64,000 bases of DNA from Linepithema humile (taxonomy: Eukaryota > Arthropoda > Insecta > Hymenoptera > Formicidae): NCBI RefSeq assembly GCF_040581485.1, contig NC_090128.1, positions 3,348,001 to 3,412,000 on the forward strand, read 5' to 3'. Below, piece after piece: positions 61,287 through 64,000 of this stretch. Below the pieces are notes generated by a model. It saw only the letters and a list, made by a program, of their open reading frames with translations. It was not told where the DNA came from and did not search any database. The position numbers and the translations under genes were made by a program. Every line of letters starts with the position of its first letter. Within the stretch, counting starts at the first letter, position 1.

Positions 61287-63968
61287 AATAGAGATAACTA
61301 GTTTTTGTTTTTTCCTATCTCGCGGTACATTGCCTAACTTTGCTGATTTACTCAAATTTACGTTCAAACTATTCGGACATGTATGCCAAACTTACAGCTT
61401 CCAGAGATCCAAACAATTTAAGATTCAAGTAGAAAGTTCGACCTGTTTGACTATTGAAAAATTCCGTGCATTACTTTAGAGTACGGTATCGACATACCGT
61501 ATAAATTTGTTTAGGACGCGCCAACGTCGATCAACATCGAGTCAATGAGTTACGAGACTTCGAACTTGCCCTTTCCGAGTGTGACCCTTTGCCCGAACGA
61601 TCGTGTCGACTGGAATCGGGCCCTCGAACTCGAATCAAGAATTCTTCCTAACGATGCGAAACAAGCAGATCTGAAAACTTTTCGAAAGATACTGGGCAGG
61701 CTTTCCATGATGAGCTTTGGCGATTTCGACGAACTAACATTTTTGAAGAATCAAAATGTTAGCATTTTTTCGGGTAGGACATTCTATTCCCTCTTACGCT
61801 TTTTCAAATGGCTTATAACAATGTCTCTTGTTTAAATCTATTTATTTATCAAATTTTTTATCTACAAAAGAGCAAAAAATAAGCAGATAAAGATAAAAAA
61901 AAATATAAAATGTAGTAAAATCGATTGATGAATATCAATTAAATCAATATTATTCTAAGCATTTTAAATATATTTTGTGCTTTTTCTGCGAAAGATAACA
62001 GATGATTGTTACCGAACAGATATCAATATAACCGAAGTATTGCGCGAAGTGATGCCGCGCTGCGATGATTTGCTGTCTGAATGCTGGTGGCGGAACGGCG
62101 ATCGCAATTGCTGCGAGATCTTTGAGGTGCAGAAGACTGAATACGGCTTCTGCTACTCATTCAATTCGGAATTGTCGCAGACGTACAGACCGGATCCGTT
62201 GGATTCGCGACCGCGAAAAGCGTCCGGCTACGGCGACTGGAGCGGCGTCAGAGTTACAATTCATCTGGGAAACATAACGAAGCCACCGGATTCTAGTAAG
62301 GATTGCCGACACCAGACACCGATGTAATATTCTACGTGGCGGGGCGCAGCGATCTGTTGGCAACACGAAGTTGGTGATATTGAACACAGAGTGAGGCAAA
62401 AAGATACCTCGCCGGTATCTCGTTTCTCGCAAAAAAAAGTGCGATCATCTTAAATAAATTGTTCTCGAAATTCGGAACGGTGATCGACCGCCAGTTCGCT
62501 TTCCAGTCACGTTCCCGAGTATTGATCTACGTTGTATCATGTTGAAAGATTCAGAGCTTGATCGGTGCGAATTAAAGGGCTCCCGAGAAAATTCGCTTCG
62601 ATGCGCGAACTTGCCCGGGATGTTAAAAATTCTCTTAATATAACATAAAATAACACAAATTTATATATAACTTACGCGAACGTAGGTAACATTGGGCAAA
62701 TATTTATTTAACTTACGTTTTACTATTACGTTGCATCGCAACATTTATCGTAGCTTGCGTTAACTATTTGTTTTAATTTGGTATCTTATTTAGGAGCAGA
62801 TATTAAGGAGCTTTTAAGAAAATTTGTTTCAGACAATTGCAAGATTTGTCGGAGATGTTGAAAATTCTTCCGAAACAGCTTAAAATAATAGAAACTTACA
62901 CGCAGTTTACAGATACATGAATATTGATGGTTTGCGCAAACATTTATTTTACTTATATTGTTGCGTTACATAACATCTATTATAGTTTGGTATTTTTAAG
63001 CAATTTGTATGCATAATTTCAGTTTAGATCACATCATGCATTGTTTATTATCGCATTATCTCAACAAAGGCAGCTAAACGCATTACCTGAACAAACATTT
63101 AGCATAAATCCAGGCGGGAGGGGCGCCGGAGGGAGAGAGAGGGGGCAAGAGGAGGGGGTGGAGGGAGGGTGGAATTATATAATGGCAACAAAACGTAAAC
63201 TCGGGTAAACTGTGCGGTGGATTAATAACTAATATTATTTCCGTCGAGATCCGCTAAATGACAAAGTGTACACCGACGACACATCGTTACTAATCCGCGC
63301 CGTTATGCAAACGCGTCGCGGAATCTCGCAAATATGATTTTAATATCCTCGCGAAACCCCGCGCCGGCCGCCACAGGACGCGTTTTGAATAGGAACACGA
63401 CTCCCATTCCGCCGTAATGCCGCTCCTTTATTACCCCCGCGGAATGGAAAGGGATTTATCGTAAACTGCAAAATCGATGTATCGGCGCCGTATTGCGCGA
63501 GGCAGTTATTGAAATGTCGCTTCCAAAGGACCCGCTGCAGAATCCTGCACAAAATCCCTGTACAAATTCTAAGTTGCCCGATCGTATCGGACCGAATCGG
63601 CGAATGCAACAATTTTTTTTTTCTTTCCCACAATGGGCCAAAGTTCGAATCTCCGCGCGGGGTCCGAAAAATCGATTAATTTTTGCAATCGATTGCAGCG
63701 GAGATCGAAGGCGTCATCGTGATAATAAACGGGCCGAACGTCTGGCCTAACAGCGGCACCATGATACCGGCCGGCTCGATGTCCAGCATGAGCTTGGGGT
63801 GCATTTCCGGATACGCGACTGAAGGCGTTCTCGAGCTAGACAGTAGCAGAATTCCGTGCGAATACGACGAGAAAGGAGATTACAACCAGGAGTCGTGCCT
63901 GTCGCGATGCAAACGCCACTACGTCAACAAGAAATGTGGCTGCTACCCGTCCTTCTTGTTCGCCACAA
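60555..63968 (+). CDS. DEG/ENaC (pickpocket-type) sodium channel subunit, 5' part
   Basis: Four exons join with consistent phases: 60555-60830, 61515-61773, 62002-62295 and 63699 to about 63968, where a GTACGA donor is likely. They encode about 366 residues, and the gene continues past the window. Exon 1 has a basic cytoplasmic N-terminus, the gating HG motif (TSLHGLRYV, residues 51-52) and the first membrane helix (about 67-88). Exon 2 opens the extracellular loop with the family motif PFPSVTLCPND. Exon 3 is cysteine-rich (PRCDDLLSECWWRNGDRNCC). Exon 4 has GPNVWPNSG and the C-rich CEYDEKGD...CLSRCKRHY...CGCYPSF block typical of the family. The second helix is outside the window. The ATG at 60555 is the first in frame, but upstream exons are possible. 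These trimeric channels conduct Na+ in sensory neurons and epithelia of insects. The exact paralogue is not assigned. Confidence 0.88.
60831..61514 (+). other. Intron 1 of the channel gene
   Basis: Starts GTAAGC directly after CAG and ends TTTGTTTAG. Phase 0 joins LADRFQ to DAPTSINIE. It contains a (TA)n microsatellite at about 61235-61282 and a small perfect stem (TACGGTAT/ATACCGTA) just before the acceptor. Confidence 0.8.
61235..61282. repeat. (TA)n microsatellite inside intron 1
   Basis: About 24 uninterrupted AT dinucleotides. Confidence 0.95.
62296..63698 (+). other. Intron 3 of the channel gene
   Basis: Donor TCTA|GTAAGG and acceptor GATTGCAG, with phase 1 on both sides. The joined codon gives PPDST then EIEGVIVI. 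At 1.4 kb it is the longest intron of the reconstructed part. It holds a diverged tandem duplication (62571-63020) and a G-rich purine patch at about 63112-63172. Confidence 0.8.
62571..63020. repeat. Diverged tandem duplication, two copies of about 230 bp
   Basis: Copy 1 starts at about 62571 and copy 2 at about 62802. Corresponding landmarks are ATTAAAGGGCTCCCGAGAAAAT and ATTAAGGAGCTTTTAAGAAAAT (compare first and last 10 bases), GATGTTAAAAATTCT and GATGTTGAAAATTCT, GGGCAAATATTTATTT and GCGCAAACATTTATTT, and GTTGCATCGCAACAT and GTTGCGTTACATAACAT. The order is kept, with small indels. It is non-coding and lies wholly within intron 3 of the channel gene. Confidence 0.6.
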
Positions 63969-64000
63969 GTACGAGCCTGAAATCACGCTGATCGACGCTG

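Overview
This window looks like nuclear DNA from an insect, most likely a hymenopteran and plausibly an ant (inference). The evidence is spliced genes with GT-AG introns, two insect-type membrane protein genes far apart, patchy base composition with many CpG-rich stretches, abundant (GA)n/(CT)n microsatellites and eroded mariner transposons. I see no bacterial operon, CRISPR array, rRNA or convincing tRNA.

Layout. Positions 1-3342 are upstream and probable 5' UTR sequence. Positions 3343-6035 hold a complete two-exon, plus-strand gene for a kekkon-type LRR-Ig single-pass membrane protein (762 aa after splicing). From about 6.0 to 60.5 kb there is a roughly 54 kb interval with no confidently complete gene. 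It carries microsatellites, inverted and tandem repeats, a LINE fragment, mariner-derived remnants and three short minus-strand open frames that read like terminal exons or retrocopied gene ends (near 16.4, 32.6 and 56.7 kb). From 60555 to the window end is the 5' part of a plus-strand DEG/ENaC (pickpocket-type) sodium channel gene. Four exons are reconstructed here, and the rest lies beyond the edge.

The two genes share no obvious pathway. One is a neuronal or epithelial-type adhesion/signalling receptor and the other an amiloride-sensitive-type cation channel. Nothing indicates co-regulation.

The most unusual signal is a set of short (315-498 bp) TA-flanked mariner derivatives at about 23.9, 31.2, 47.1 and 51.6 kb. 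Both ends of each seem to derive from the 3' (transposase C-terminal) end, in opposite orientation. This is a recurring foldback architecture. A separate foldback element with arms of about 100 bp lies at 40.83-41.19 kb. All homology statements come from reading the sequence, without database searches.
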